Shown here: positions 7,158 through 15,017 of the stretch, piece after piece
How positions within the stretch are numbered: the first letter of the stretch is position 1
How the letters are laid out: every line of letters begins with the position of its first letter
DNA from: DATLZM01 sp035559315
GTDB lineage: Bacteria; Actinomycetota; UBA4738; HRBIN12
Assembly (NCBI GenBank): GCA_035559315.1
Contig: DATMBJ010000155.1
Location: forward strand, 1-25,531
DNA length: 25,531 nt
Reading direction: 5' to 3'
Program-made: the position numbers and the translations under genes
Notes under the pieces: model-generated
Told to the model about the DNA's origin: nothing
The model's input: the letters and a program-made list of their open reading frames with translations, nothing else
Databases searched by the model: none

Positions 7158-8165
7158 TCACGTCTGCGCCGGCTCCGTCACCGGGAAGACCCCGATCATC
7201 CCCCCGTCGGCGTGGGCGACGACGTGGCAGTGGAACAGCCACAGGCCGGGCTGGCTGAAGTCCACGAGGATCGTGTCCGCCGCCCCCGAGGGGAGCGGCA
7301 CCACGTTCGCCGGCCAGGGCCGCCCGCCGAGCACGCCCAGGGAGGTGTGGGTGGCGGAGTGGATGTGGAGGGTGTGCTCGAGGTTGCCGATGTTGATCAC
7401 GTGGAGCTCGATCGGCTCCCCGACCTTCGCCTCGAAGAACGGCACGGTCTTCCCGAGCTGGGCCTGGACCGCCTCGAACCCGCCCTCGTGGTAGACCTTC
7501 TCCAGGGTGGCCTCGCCGCCCGGGAGCCCGAGCCCGTTCATGATGAAGGAGGGGACGGCGTCCCCCTCGGTGTTGGGCCCGATCTCCGCCATGAACAGCA
7601 CCTCCTGGCGGATCGGCGGCTCGTCGGGGTTCTCCACGATGATGGCCCCGTACAGCCCCTGGAGGATGTGCTGGTTGATCGGGATGCCGCCGTCCGAGGA
7701 GTGGCAGTGGTAGTAGTAGATCCCCGGGGTCGTGGGCCGGAACTCGTAGGTGTACTCGCCGCCCGGGGGGATCATGCCGGCCGCACCCTGCCCAGCGACG
7801 ACGTTCGCCTGGCTCCCGTCCATCTCGAACGCGTAGTTCGTGAGGTGGGTGTGGAAGCTGTGGACGAGGTCGAGCTCGTTCCGCACGTGGACCCGGAGCA
7901 CCTCCCCGACCTTCACCCGGATCGTGGGCCCGGGGACCGTGCCGTTGAAGGTCCAGGCGTGCCAGACGTTCCCGCCGCCGTAGTCGATGTCGGCCGGCTG
8001 GATCGTGAGGTCGTAGGTCCGCACGCGCTCCGCCCGCGCCGCGGGCTTGCGCAGGAGCGCGGCCGAGGTGATCGCCAGGCCGCCGGCGAGCATCAGCACC
8101 ACCGCCGCGACCACCAGGCGGGCCCCGGGGGAGCCGGCCCGCCGCATCGTGGGGGTCCCGTTCAT
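7158..8165 (-). CDS. Two-domain multicopper oxidase, secreted and membrane-anchored, type 1 copper ligands in both domains
   Basis: This is a two-cupredoxin-domain copper protein of the nitrite reductase/small laccase group. ATG 8165 follows a perfect GGAGGTG; the frame is open further upstream but that extension is not protein-like. Residues about 15-38 form an N-terminal signal or anchor helix, so the enzyme faces outside. Domain 1 carries HSFHTH (102-107) and HCH (153-155) with His166 and Leu171 at the expected type 1 His and axial positions. Domain 2 carries HTLHIH (264-269) and HCHVVAH with Cys313, His318 and axial Met323. Both domains therefore keep a full type 1 set and both His-x-His pairs for the interdomain copper sites. 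It could oxidise phenols or metals, or reduce nitrite. A 14-bp palindrome lies upstream. Confidence 0.9.
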   Translation of the reverse strand: MNGTPTMRRAGSPGARLVVAAVVLMLAGGLAITSAALLRKPAARAERVRTYDLTIQPADIDYGGGNVWHAWTFNGTVPGPTIRVKVGEVLRVHVRNELDLVHSFHTHLTNYAFEMDGSQANVVAGQGAAGMIPPGGEYTYEFRPTTPGIYYYHCHSSDGGIPINQHILQGLYGAIIVENPDEPPIRQEVLFMAEIGPNTEGDAVPSFIMNGLGLPGGEATLEKVYHEGGFEAVQAQLGKTVPFFEAKVGEPIELHVINIGNLEHTLHIHSATHTSLGVLGGRPWPANVVPLPSGAADTILVDFSQPGLWLFHCHVVAHADGGMIGVFPVTEPAQT

Positions 8166-8206
8166 CGCACCTCCTTCTCCCGGGTACGTCGGGCAGTGAA
8201 CCCCTC

Positions 8207-8220
8207 CGGGAGCGCTCCCG
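8207..8220. promoter_or_regulatory. 14-bp perfect palindrome, candidate operator
   Basis: CGGGAGCGCTCCCG lies 42 bp upstream of the multicopper oxidase ATG, in the divergent region shared with the VOC gene. Position and symmetry suit a repressor or activator site. No copper regulator is in the window, and chance is possible in GC-rich DNA. Confidence 0.4.
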
Positions 8221-8278
8221 CCCGGGACCTCCGGCCCCCGACCCCAGGGCCGATGGACCCCGACGCCCCGGGGGCGGG

Positions 8279-8284
8279 TAGACT
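8279..8284 (+). promoter_or_regulatory. -10 hexamer TAGACT for a leaderless transcript
   Basis: TAGACT is followed by CGGCCCG and then ATG 8292. The same TAGACTCGGCCC string precedes the carboxylase beta gene on the other strand (18436-18447), which supports both as real promoter elements. Confidence 0.6.
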
Positions 8285-8291
8285 CGGCCCG

Positions 8292-8648
8292 ATGCTCCGC
8301 GGCCTCGACCACGTCTACTTCTGGACCCGCGACATGGAGCGGGCCGTGGCCTTCTACCGCGACGTCCTGGGGCTCCCGCTCCTCCGTCGCGACGGGGACG
8401 CCTGGGCCGAGTTCGACGCGGGACCCGTGCGCCTGGCGCTCCACGGCCGGGTGGACGAGGGCCCGACCCCGGCCGGGGGCACCGCCGTGTTCGCCGTGGA
8501 CGACCTGGAGGCCGCCCGCTGGACCCTCGGCCAGCGCGGGGTCCGGTTCCACGAGCACCTGGGCGAGGTCCCCGGGTTCGCCCGGTTCGCCACCTTCGAG
8601 GACCCCGACGGGAACGTCCTCTCGTTGATCGAGTACGTCCGGGCCTGA
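8292..8648 (+). CDS. VOC-superfamily (glyoxalase/bleomycin resistance-like) protein
   Basis: This 118-residue protein is a single VOC module with two beta-alpha-beta-beta-beta halves. It begins LRGLDHVYFWTRDMERAVAF, where His7 is the usual first metal ligand. His51 in LALHG and Glu114 in SLIEY sit where the other ligands are expected, and FEDPDGNVLSLIE is the characteristic C-terminal motif. Such proteins include glyoxalases, ring-cleaving dioxygenases, epimerases and antibiotic-binding proteins, so the substrate is open. An in-frame ATG at 8253 exists, but the TAGACT promoter hexamer at 8279-8284 lies between the two, so I chose 8292. It is divergent from the multicopper oxidase. Confidence 0.88.
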   Translation: MLRGLDHVYFWTRDMERAVAFYRDVLGLPLLRRDGDAWAEFDAGPVRLALHGRVDEGPTPAGGTAVFAVDDLEAARWTLGQRGVRFHEHLGEVPGFARFATFEDPDGNVLSLIEYVRA

Positions 8649-8680
8649 GGCGCCCGGGCCGGCGGGTCGGCGCCGCGGCC

Positions 8681-8686
8681 TATGCT
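8681..8686 (+). promoter_or_regulatory. -10 hexamer TATGCT for a leaderless transcript
   Basis: TATGCT is followed by 6 nt (TCCCGC) and ATG 8693. No Shine-Dalgarno sequence is present. This is the closest match to the actinobacterial -10 consensus in the window, shared with the TetR gene at 24699-24704. Confidence 0.6.
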
Positions 8687-8692
8687 TCCCGC

Positions 8693-11600
8693 ATGGCCGA
8701 GGACCGCTGCGCCCGCTGCGGCGCGCCGCTCCCCGCGGGCGCGCGGTTCTGCGCGAGCTGCGGGACGCCGGCGGACGTCCCCGCGGCCGACGAGCGGCGG
8801 GTCGTGACCCTCCTGTTCGTGGACGTCGCGTCCTCCACCGAGCTCGCCGCGAGCCTCGACCCGGAGCGGCTCCGCGAGGTGATGGCCGCGTTCTACCGGG
8901 CGGTGGCGGACCAGGTCGTGGGGCTGCGGGGGCGGGTGGAGAGCTTCGCGGGCGACGCGGTGCTCGGGGTCTTCGGGCTGCCCCACGCCCACGACGACGA
9001 CGCGCTGCGGGCGGTCCGCGCGGCGCTCGCGATCGCCCGGGGAGCCGAGCCGCTCGGGATGTCCCTGGGGCTCGAGCGCCCGCTCCGGGTCCGGGTCGGG
9101 GTGAACACGGGGCCCGTCGCGCTCGCCGCAGGCCCCAACGACCGCGGGATCGTGCTGGGCGCGGAGGTGCACCTCGCGGCCCGCCTCCAGGAGGCCGCCG
9201 CCCCCGGCGAGGTGCTGGTCTCCGCCACGACCCAGGCGCTGACCGCCCACGCCGTCTCCTACGGACCGCCGCGGGAGGTGCGGGCCAAGGGGTTCCCGGG
9301 CTCCGTGCCGGCCTGGCCGGCGGTGGCGCTCGCGCCGGGGACCTCCCGCCGGACGATCCCGCTCGTCGGCCGGCGCCAGGAGGTCCACCTCCTGCTCGAC
9401 GCCTTCGAGCGGGTCGCGGGCCGGTCCCGGACCCACCTGGTCACGCTCCTCGGGGAGCCGGGGATCGGGAAGAGCCGGATCGTGGAGGAGTTCCTCGCCC
9501 GGCTCCCGGGGGGCGTCCGGCTCCTCACCGGCCGGGCGGACCCGTTCGAGGAGGCGGCCCCGTTCGGGGCGGTCGCGCACATGCTCGCCTGCGAGCTCGG
9601 CCTGGACGTGGAAGGGGAGGCCGTCGGGCGGCTCCGGGAAGCGCTCGCCGCCCGGCTCCCCGCGGAGGAGGTGGAGGCCACGGTGGGCCGCCTGGGGCTC
9701 GCGTTGGGGATGGGGCGGCGGCCGGACCTCGACCACCGGGCGGTGGTGGGCGAGCTCCGCGCGGGCCTCTCCGCCTTCCTCCGCGGCCTCGCGGCGGAGG
9801 GGCCGGTCGTCCTGGTGCTCGAGGACGCCCACCTCGCCCAGCCCGAGCTCCTCGAGCTCGTGGAGGGGCTGGTCCGGGAGGCCCGCCGGCTGCCGCTGCT
9901 CGTCGTCTGCGTGGCGCGGTGGGAGCTCCTCGAAGCCCGGCCGAGCTGGGCCGGCGGGCTCGCGGACGCCGTGACGCTCTGGGTGGAACCGCTCGAGCCG
10001 GACGACGCGGCCGAGCTCGCGCTCCGGGCGGGGGAGGGCCTCGACCGCGGGGTCGCCGAGCGGATCGCCCGCCACGCCGGCGGGAACCCGCTCTTCATCG
10101 TGGAGGTCACCGGGATGCTCCTCCACGAGGGCCGCACCGAGGTCGAGGGGGCCCTGCCGCCGACGGTGCAGGCCGTCGTCGCCTCCCGGCTCGACCACCT
10201 GTCGCCCGCGGCCCGGGACCTGGCCCGGCGGGCCTCGATCTTCCCCGGGGCTGCCTTCCACGTCTCCGAGCTCTCGCTCGTGGCGGAGCGGGGGGAGGAG
10301 GTGCTCCGGGAGCTCGAGGACGAGGAGATCCTGGTCCGGGACGCCGACCGGGCGGGCACGTGGCGGTTCCGGAGCGACGTGCTGCGGGCGGTGGCTTACG
10401 AGAGCCTGTCGAAGCGGGAACGCCGGCGGCTGCACCTCGCGGTCGCCGAGGGCCTGGCCGCCGAGGGCGGGACGCGCCATCCCCGGGCGATCGCCTACCA
10501 CCTCGAGCAGGCCGCCCGCGCGTCCCTCGACCTGGACCCGATGGACCGCGCGCTCGCGGACCGGGCCGTGGACGCCCTGGTCGGCGCGGGCGATCTGGCC
10601 CGCCGCCGGATCGAGTCCCAGGCGGCGGTGGACCTCTACGGGCGCGCGCTGGCCCTGGCGGGCCCCGAGGCGTCCTGGGGCCGGCGCGAGGCGTGGATCC
10701 TCTCGGGGATCGGCGAGGCCCGGTACTGGCTCGGGGAGTTCGAGGCCGCGCAGGCCGCGTTGCAGCGCGCCCTGGAACTGGGTGGGGACGACCCGTGGGT
10801 CGAAGCCCACGCCTCGAGGTTCCTGGCCGACGTGCAGCTCACCGCGCGCGGCGACCCCGTCCGGGCCGGGCCCCTCTTCGACCGGGCGCTCCTCGCCGCC
10901 CGCCGCCTCGGGGAGCCCTTCACGCTGGCCCGGACCCTCCTCATGGCGGCCTGGGCCCCGTACTGGACCGGGGAGCTCGCCCGGTGCCGGGAGCTGTTCG
11001 AGGAGGCGCTCGCCACGGCGAGGGCGAACCCCGAGGGGGACCCCTGGGCGGAGGCCCGGGCCCTGGTCGGGCTCGCGGCCGCCGTGTCCCTCGACGGGGA
11101 CGAGGAGGAGGCCCTGGCCTCTGCCCGCGAGGCCCTCGCGATCGGCCTGGCGAGGGACGACGCGTTCACGACCGCCGTGGCCCGGGAGCGGGCCGGCAAC
11201 TCGCTCCGCCGGCTCCTCCGGCTCGACGAGGCCCTCGAGGAGACCACGGCGGCGCAGCGGGGGTTCCGGGACCTCGGCGCCCGCTGGGAGCTCGCGAGCG
11301 CCACGGGGGACCGGGGGGCGACGCTCCGGCTCGCGGGCCGCCTGGAGGAGGCCGAGGCCGACCTGCGGGAGGCCCTGCGGCTCTGCCGCGAGCTCGGCGA
11401 GCGGTCGCTGGTCTCCTGGACGGCGTCCGAGCTCGCCCTGGTCCTCCTGGCCAGGGGCGACCCCGAGGGCGCGCGTCGGGCCGTGCACGACCCGGCCGCG
11501 CGGGCCGGGGCCGCGGAGCCCGGGGCCGCGGTCTCGCTGCTCCGGGCCGAGGCCGCGCTGGCGCTGGTCCGGGGGGACCGGGGGTGGGCCCTGGCCCGCG

Positions 11601-11800
11601 CCGTGGAGGCGCTCGAGCTCTCCCGGCGGCAGGCCCAGCCCAACCCCCTCGCCGCCCAGGTGGTCTGGGTCGCGGAGCTGTTCGGCGCCGAGGCGGCGGG
11701 GGGCGAGGAGGCGGTGGCCGAGGCCCGCGCGCGCCTCGAGGCCGCGCACTGGCGCCACGCCTTCCGGGAGCCGGGCTTCGTCGCGGCCCTGGTGGACTGA
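8693..11800 (+). CDS. Zinc ribbon - class III cyclase-like - AAA ATPase - TPR protein, catalytically degenerate cyclase
   Basis: This 1035-residue signalling protein has four parts. Residues 6-23 hold a zinc ribbon (Cys6, Cys9, Cys20, Cys23). Residues about 35-200 form a class III nucleotide cyclase homology domain with metal-binding Asp44 (LLFVDVASSTE) and Asp88 (ESFAGDAVLGVFG). Residues about 222-480 are an AAA/STAND-type ATPase with Walker A GEPGIGKS (254-261) and Walker B VVLVLEDAH (372-380). The rest is TPR-like helical repeats. The adenine-selecting Lys is Ser84, the partner Asp is Ala157, and the transition-state Asn is His160, while Arg164 remains. The cyclase is thus probably inactive or altered and may act as a sensor of nucleotide. 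Such proteins are often STAND-type regulators. Leaderless start at ATG 8693. Confidence 0.88.
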   Translation: MAEDRCARCGAPLPAGARFCASCGTPADVPAADERRVVTLLFVDVASSTELAASLDPERLREVMAAFYRAVADQVVGLRGRVESFAGDAVLGVFGLPHAHDDDALRAVRAALAIARGAEPLGMSLGLERPLRVRVGVNTGPVALAAGPNDRGIVLGAEVHLAARLQEAAAPGEVLVSATTQALTAHAVSYGPPREVRAKGFPGSVPAWPAVALAPGTSRRTIPLVGRRQEVHLLLDAFERVAGRSRTHLVTLLGEPGIGKSRIVEEFLARLPGGVRLLTGRADPFEEAAPFGAVAHMLACELGLDVEGEAVGRLREALAARLPAEEVEATVGRLGLALGMGRRPDLDHRAVVGELRAGLSAFLRGLAAEGPVVLVLEDAHLAQPELLELVEGLVREARRLPLLVVCVARWELLEARPSWAGGLADAVTLWVEPLEPDDAAELALRAGEGLDRGVAERIARHAGGNPLFIVEVTGMLLHEGRTEVEGALPPTVQAVVASRLDHLSPAARDLARRASIFPGAAFHVSELSLVAERGEEVLRELEDEEILVRDADRAGTWRFRSDVLRAVAYESLSKRERRRLHLAVAEGLAAEGGTRHPRAIAYHLEQAARASLDLDPMDRALADRAVDALVGAGDLARRRIESQAAVDLYGRALALAGPEASWGRREAWILSGIGEARYWLGEFEAAQAALQRALELGGDDPWVEAHASRFLADVQLTARGDPVRAGPLFDRALLAARRLGEPFTLARTLLMAAWAPYWTGELARCRELFEEALATARANPEGDPWAEARALVGLAAAVSLDGDEEEALASAREALAIGLARDDAFTTAVARERAGNSLRRLLRLDEALEETTAAQRGFRDLGARWELASATGDRGATLRLAGRLEEAEADLREALRLCRELGERSLVSWTASELALVLLARGDPEGARRAVHDPAARAGAAEPGAAVSLLRAEAALALVRGDRGWALARAVEALELSRRQAQPNPLAAQVVWVAELFGAEAAGGEEAVAEARARLEAAHWRHAFREPGFVAALVD

Positions 11801-11834
11801 GCCGACCGGGGCGTCCGGCCCGTGCCGACGGGCC

Positions 11835-11861
11835 TCAAGCCGGGATTTGCGGCGGTCGAGG
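11835..11861 (+). promoter_or_regulatory. Weak sigma28-like promoter ahead of the M23 peptidase
   Basis: TCAAG (11835-11839) is followed after 16 nt by TCGAGG (11856-11861), the same spacing as the better match at 1978-2004. The -10 half differs from CCGATA at several bases, so this is tentative. Confidence 0.25.
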
Positions 11862-11874
11862 ATGGTTGCAACGG

Positions 11875-11900
11875 CCCTCCGGCCCGGGCAGGCTGGAGGG
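11875..11900 (+). other. Hairpin in the leader of the M23 peptidase gene
   Basis: CCCTCCGGCC (11875-11884) can pair with GGCTGGAGGG (11891-11900) over 10 bp including one G-U, with a 6-nt loop. It may terminate the upstream giant gene or belong to the peptidase leader. The 163-bp gap holds no other gene that I can support. Confidence 0.4.
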
Positions 11901-11963
11901 GCTTGTGCCGGCCGAGGGCGGGTTGCCCCGCGGCCGGGGATCCTGGTAGGGATCTTGGCCCTG

Positions 11964-13115
11964 ATGCGAGCGGACCGGGGACGCTCCGAGCACCACCTGC
12001 GCCGTCTGGGCGGCGTCGGCGTCGCGCTGCTGCTCCTCGGGAGCCTGGTCCCCGCCGCCGCCGCCCAGGTCACCCGGCAGGACGTGCAGGAGGCGCGGGC
12101 GAAGGTCCGCAGACTCACCGCGCAGATCGAGTCGCTCCGGTCGCGCGTGGACGCCCTGGGGCGGGAGGCCGACCGGATCGCGACCCGTCTGTACGAGGCC
12201 GAGATCCGATGGGAGCAGACCACCGCCGAGCTGAACGAGGTCCGGGACCGGCTCGAACGGGCCCGCGACCGCTACGCCGCGCTCCGGGCCCGGCTCGACC
12301 AGCGGGCCCGGGAGGCGTTCATGATGGGCCCCGGGAACAGCATCGAGTTCCTCCTCGGGGCCACCTCGCTCACGGACCTCTCCGACCGGCTCGAGTTCGT
12401 GGGGGCCGTGGCGCAGAGCGACGCGGACCTCGCGGTCCGCGTGGACAACCTGCGGAACGAGCTGGCCGCCGACGAGGCGGAGCTGGAACGGCTGCAGGCG
12501 CGCCAGGCGGAGATCGTGCGCGAGCTCGCCGCCGAGGAGGCGGCCCTCGAGGCGAAACTCGCGGACCAGCAGGCGCTCCTCGATGAGATCGAGGCCAAGA
12601 AGGCGGAGGCCGCCCGGACCGCCGAGAAGCTCTCGGAGCGCCGCCAGCAGCAGCTCGCGCAGCGGTTCTCGGGGCAGCTCCACGACGGGGTGTTCCAGGT
12701 CTGCCCGGTCGGGGAGCCGAACGCGGTGAGCGACAGCTTCGGGGCGCCGCGGGTCGGCCACCTCCACGCCGGCGTGGACATCTTCGCCCCGTACGGCACG
12801 CCGATCTACGCGCCCTTCGCCGGGACCGCCCGCGCCTCCTACAACGGCCTCGGCGGGTACTCCGTCTACGTCTACGGCGCCCAGGGCTACGTGTACAACG
12901 CGCACCTCTCGCAGCCCGGGATCTCGGGGCCCGTGCAGGCCGGCGACGTGATCGGCTACGTCGGGACCTCGGGGAACGCCCAGGGCACCTCCCCGCACGA
13001 CCACTTCGAGTGGCACCCGAACCAGATCCCGGGCGACTGGCCCGCGAGCCCCTACGGCTACTCCGTCCTCGGCGGGGCGGTGAACCCCTACCCCCTCCTC
13101 GCCCCCGTCTGCTGA
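11964..13115 (+). CDS. Secreted M23 (LytM-type) peptidase with N-terminal coiled coil
   Basis: This protein resembles EnvC/NlpD-type cell-wall factors. Residues 1-34 form a signal peptide with basic start, hydrophobic core GVALLLLGSLVP and AAAA before the cut. Residues about 36-235 are a long charged coiled coil with heptad-like Leu/Ala spacing. Residues about 250-383 are the M23 domain: HAGVD gives zinc ligands His268 and Asp272, and PHDHFEW gives His347 with His345. All zinc-site residues are present, so it is probably an active endopeptidase that cuts peptidoglycan cross-links, or it controls other hydrolases during division. The ATG at 11964 gives a clean signal peptide; the frame is open far upstream in shadow of the previous gene. 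Confidence 0.92.
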   Translation: MRADRGRSEHHLRRLGGVGVALLLLGSLVPAAAAQVTRQDVQEARAKVRRLTAQIESLRSRVDALGREADRIATRLYEAEIRWEQTTAELNEVRDRLERARDRYAALRARLDQRAREAFMMGPGNSIEFLLGATSLTDLSDRLEFVGAVAQSDADLAVRVDNLRNELAADEAELERLQARQAEIVRELAAEEAALEAKLADQQALLDEIEAKKAEAARTAEKLSERRQQQLAQRFSGQLHDGVFQVCPVGEPNAVSDSFGAPRVGHLHAGVDIFAPYGTPIYAPFAGTARASYNGLGGYSVYVYGAQGYVYNAHLSQPGISGPVQAGDVIGYVGTSGNAQGTSPHDHFEWHPNQIPGDWPASPYGYSVLGGAVNPYPLLAPVC

Positions 13116-13152
13116 GCGCGCCGGGGCGGCCGGGTACCGGAGCCGCCGCCGT

Positions 13153-13168
13153 CTCCCGCCCGCGGGAG
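13153..13168 (+). terminator. Small hairpin after the M23 peptidase gene
   Basis: CTCCCG and CGGGAG form a perfect 6-bp stem with loop CCCG, 37 nt after the stop codon. It has no T-tract and is short, so it is only a possible terminator. Confidence 0.4.
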
Positions 13169-13188
13169 CCCTCGGGCGCCCGCCGCGG

Positions 13189-13194
13189 TACGCT
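13189..13194 (+). promoter_or_regulatory. -10-like hexamer TACGCT upstream of the dehydrogenase gene
   Basis: TACGCT lies 30 nt before ATG 13225. Unlike the leaderless genes, this one would have a short leader carrying GGGAGG at 13214-13219. Confidence 0.4.
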
Positions 13195-13224
13195 CCCGCG
13201 CGCGACGAGGCTCGGGAGGTGCGG

Positions 13225-14091
13225 ATGGATCCGCGGGAGGTTCGGAAGGTCGGGGTGGTCGGCTGCGGGATCATGGGCTCGGGGATCGTCGAGGTCGTGG
13301 CCAGGACCGGCGCGGAGGTCGTGTTCGTCGAGACGAGCGAGGAGCTCGTGGACCGCGGCCGGCGGGCCATCGAGCGCTCCACGGCCCGGGCGGTGGAGCG
13401 CGGGAAGCTCGGCGCCGAGGACCGCGAGGCCCTGTTGGCGAGGGTCCGTGGGACCACCGACCTCGGCGAGCTCGCCGACGTCGACCTCGTGATCGAGGCG
13501 GCCACCGAGGACCTCGGCGCGAAGCGGGAGGTGTTCGCCACGCTGGGGCGGAGCGTGCGGCCCGAGGTCGTCCTGGCGTCCAACACGTCCTCGATCCCCA
13601 TCGTGGAGCTCGCCGTGGCGAGCGGGCGGCCGGACCGGGTCGTGGGGATGCACTTCTTCAACCCCCCGCCCGTGATGAAGCTCCTCGAGGTCACCCCGGC
13701 GCTCACGACCTCCGAGGAGACCCTGGCGTTCGCCCGCGCCTACGGGGAGCTCCTGGGCAAGACCGTGGTCGTGGCCCGCGACGAGGCCGGGTTCCTCGTG
13801 AACCGGCTCCTCGTGCCCTACCTGAACGACGCGGTCCGGCTCCTCGAGTCGGGGTTCGCGGGGGCGGAGGACATCGACGCGGCGGTGAAGCTCGGCCTGG
13901 CCCACCCGATGGGCCCCTTCGAGCTGCTGGACCTGGTCGGCCTCGACACCCACCTCAACATCTGCGAGGTGCTCCACGCGGAGTTCGGCGAGCCCCGCTA
14001 CGCGCCGCCCCCGCTGGTTCGCCGGATGGTGACGGCCGGGCGCCTGGGCCGGAAGTCGGGCCGCGGCTTCTACGAGTACGCCTCGGGCTGA
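13225..14091 (+). CDS. 3-hydroxyacyl-CoA (3-hydroxybutyryl-CoA) dehydrogenase
   Basis: This 288-residue enzyme oxidises (S)-3-hydroxyacyl-CoA to 3-oxoacyl-CoA with NAD(P), or runs the reverse reaction, in beta-oxidation or butanoyl-CoA metabolism. The nucleotide-binding loop is VGCGIMGSG (Gly13, Gly15, Gly18). The catalytic His-Glu pair is His143 in GMHFFNPPPVMKLLEV and Glu155 at its end. The C-terminal domain contains GFLVNRLLVPYLNDA and the terminal GRKSGRGFYEY typical of the family. The length matches single-domain PaaH/Hbd enzymes. ATG 13225 has GGGAGG at good distance; an in-frame GTG at 13219 would overlap it. The 3' end overlaps the convergent glycosyltransferase by 22 bp. Confidence 0.95.
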   Translation: MDPREVRKVGVVGCGIMGSGIVEVVARTGAEVVFVETSEELVDRGRRAIERSTARAVERGKLGAEDREALLARVRGTTDLGELADVDLVIEAATEDLGAKREVFATLGRSVRPEVVLASNTSSIPIVELAVASGRPDRVVGMHFFNPPPVMKLLEVTPALTTSEETLAFARAYGELLGKTVVVARDEAGFLVNRLLVPYLNDAVRLLESGFAGAEDIDAAVKLGLAHPMGPFELLDLVGLDTHLNICEVLHAEFGEPRYAPPPLVRRMVTAGRLGRKSGRGFYEYASG

Positions 14092-15017
14092 TCCTCGGGC
14101 CGAGCCCGGCGCGCGGCCCGGAGCCCGGCCAGGTAGCCCGCGACCTTCGCCGCGTCCACGAACGCGAGGAGCGCGGGGACCGCGACGAGGGCCGCGGCCC
14201 GCTCCCGCGGGGTCCGGAGCCGGCGGAGGGCGCGGGCGAGCGGGGCCCGGGCGTACGCGAGCCCGGCCGACGCGGTGAGGACCTTCGGCCACCGGGACCG
14301 CGAGCCCCAGGCGTAGAGGAGGGCGCCGTACGCGGCGAACCGGATCGCGTGGCGCTCGGGGTGCATCCCGGCGACGGCGTCCCCCCAGGCGTAGCGGAAG
14401 TACTGCCGGAACGTCGCCGGGAGATCGGGGCGGAGCCGCCACCGGGCCACCGCCCCCCGGGCCAGGCGCAGGTCGAGCCCGAGCTCCCGCCAGCGGTGGT
14501 CGACGTACATGTCCTCGCCCACGTCGAGCCACTCCGGGTACCCGCCGACCGCCTCGATGGCGCTCCGTCGGAACGCCACCGACCGGGCCGAGGGCATGAA
14601 GCGGGCCTCGTCCAGCTCCGAGGGGTCGGGGAGGTTCAGGGAGGCCACGCAGGCCTGGAGGAAGCCCTCGACGATCGGCTCGGTGACCCCCATGGCGACG
14701 TCGGCGCCGGCCTCGATCGGCCGGAGGAGCTCCTCGAGCCAGCGGGGATCGAGCACGCAGTCGGCGTCGGAGCAGGCGATCACGTCGTGGGAGGCCCGGG
14801 CGATCGCGAGGTTCCGGCCCCGGGAGATGTTCGCGCCGGGCTCCTCCAGGACCACGACGCCGTCCTCGGCCCGGAGGATCTCGAGGGTCCCGTCGGTCGA
14901 CCCCCCGTCCACGATCACGACCTCGTCCGGCGGGCGGGTCTGGGCCCGGACGGAGTCGAGGAACGGGCCCACGTGCTCCGCCGCGTCCTTCACGGTCGAG
15001 ATCAGGCTCACCTCCAC
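14070..15017 (-). CDS. Family 2 glycosyltransferase
   Basis: This 315-residue inverting glycosyltransferase has a GT-A fold. It opens with VSLISTVKDAAEHVGPFLDS, then VIVDGGSTDGT, and the metal-binding DxD is in ACSDADCVLDPRWL. A later GEDMYVDHRWRELG supplies the acceptor-side acidic motif. Two or so hydrophobic stretches near the C-terminus suggest membrane association. It is translationally linked to the upstream family 4 enzyme. GTG 15017 has GGGGAGGG at 6 nt distance and overlaps that gene by 10 bp; GTG 15011 would give a classical 4-bp GTGA overlap. The pair probably decorates a surface glycan or glycolipid; the sugar donor is unknown. Confidence 0.88.
   Translation of the reverse strand: MEVSLISTVKDAAEHVGPFLDSVRAQTRPPDEVVIVDGGSTDGTLEILRAEDGVVVLEEPGANISRGRNLAIARASHDVIACSDADCVLDPRWLEELLRPIEAGADVAMGVTEPIVEGFLQACVASLNLPDPSELDEARFMPSARSVAFRRSAIEAVGGYPEWLDVGEDMYVDHRWRELGLDLRLARGAVARWRLRPDLPATFRQYFRYAWGDAVAGMHPERHAIRFAAYGALLYAWGSRSRWPKVLTASAGLAYARAPLARALRRLRTPRERAAALVAVPALLAFVDAAKVAGYLAGLRAARRARPEDQPEAYS

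Noticed and set aside
8166..8558. N-terminal extension of the multicopper oxidase
   Set aside because: The frame is open upstream, but the extension is antisense to the VOC gene, not protein-like, and ATG 8165 has a perfect ribosome binding site followed by a signal/anchor helix.
11801..11963. Cyclic-di-AMP (ydaO-type) riboswitch before the M23 peptidase gene
   Set aside because: Such switches often precede cell-wall hydrolase genes, but the conserved sequence blocks are not present; only a simple hairpin is visible.
8354..12223. Minus-strand frame of 1289 codons
   Set aside because: Shadow of the cyclase/ATPase/TPR gene produced by the extreme GC content; it shows no recognisable domain.
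10782..13115. M23 peptidase with a 394-residue N-terminal extension
   Set aside because: The extension overlaps the TPR gene in another frame and is low-complexity; a signal peptide begins at 11964.
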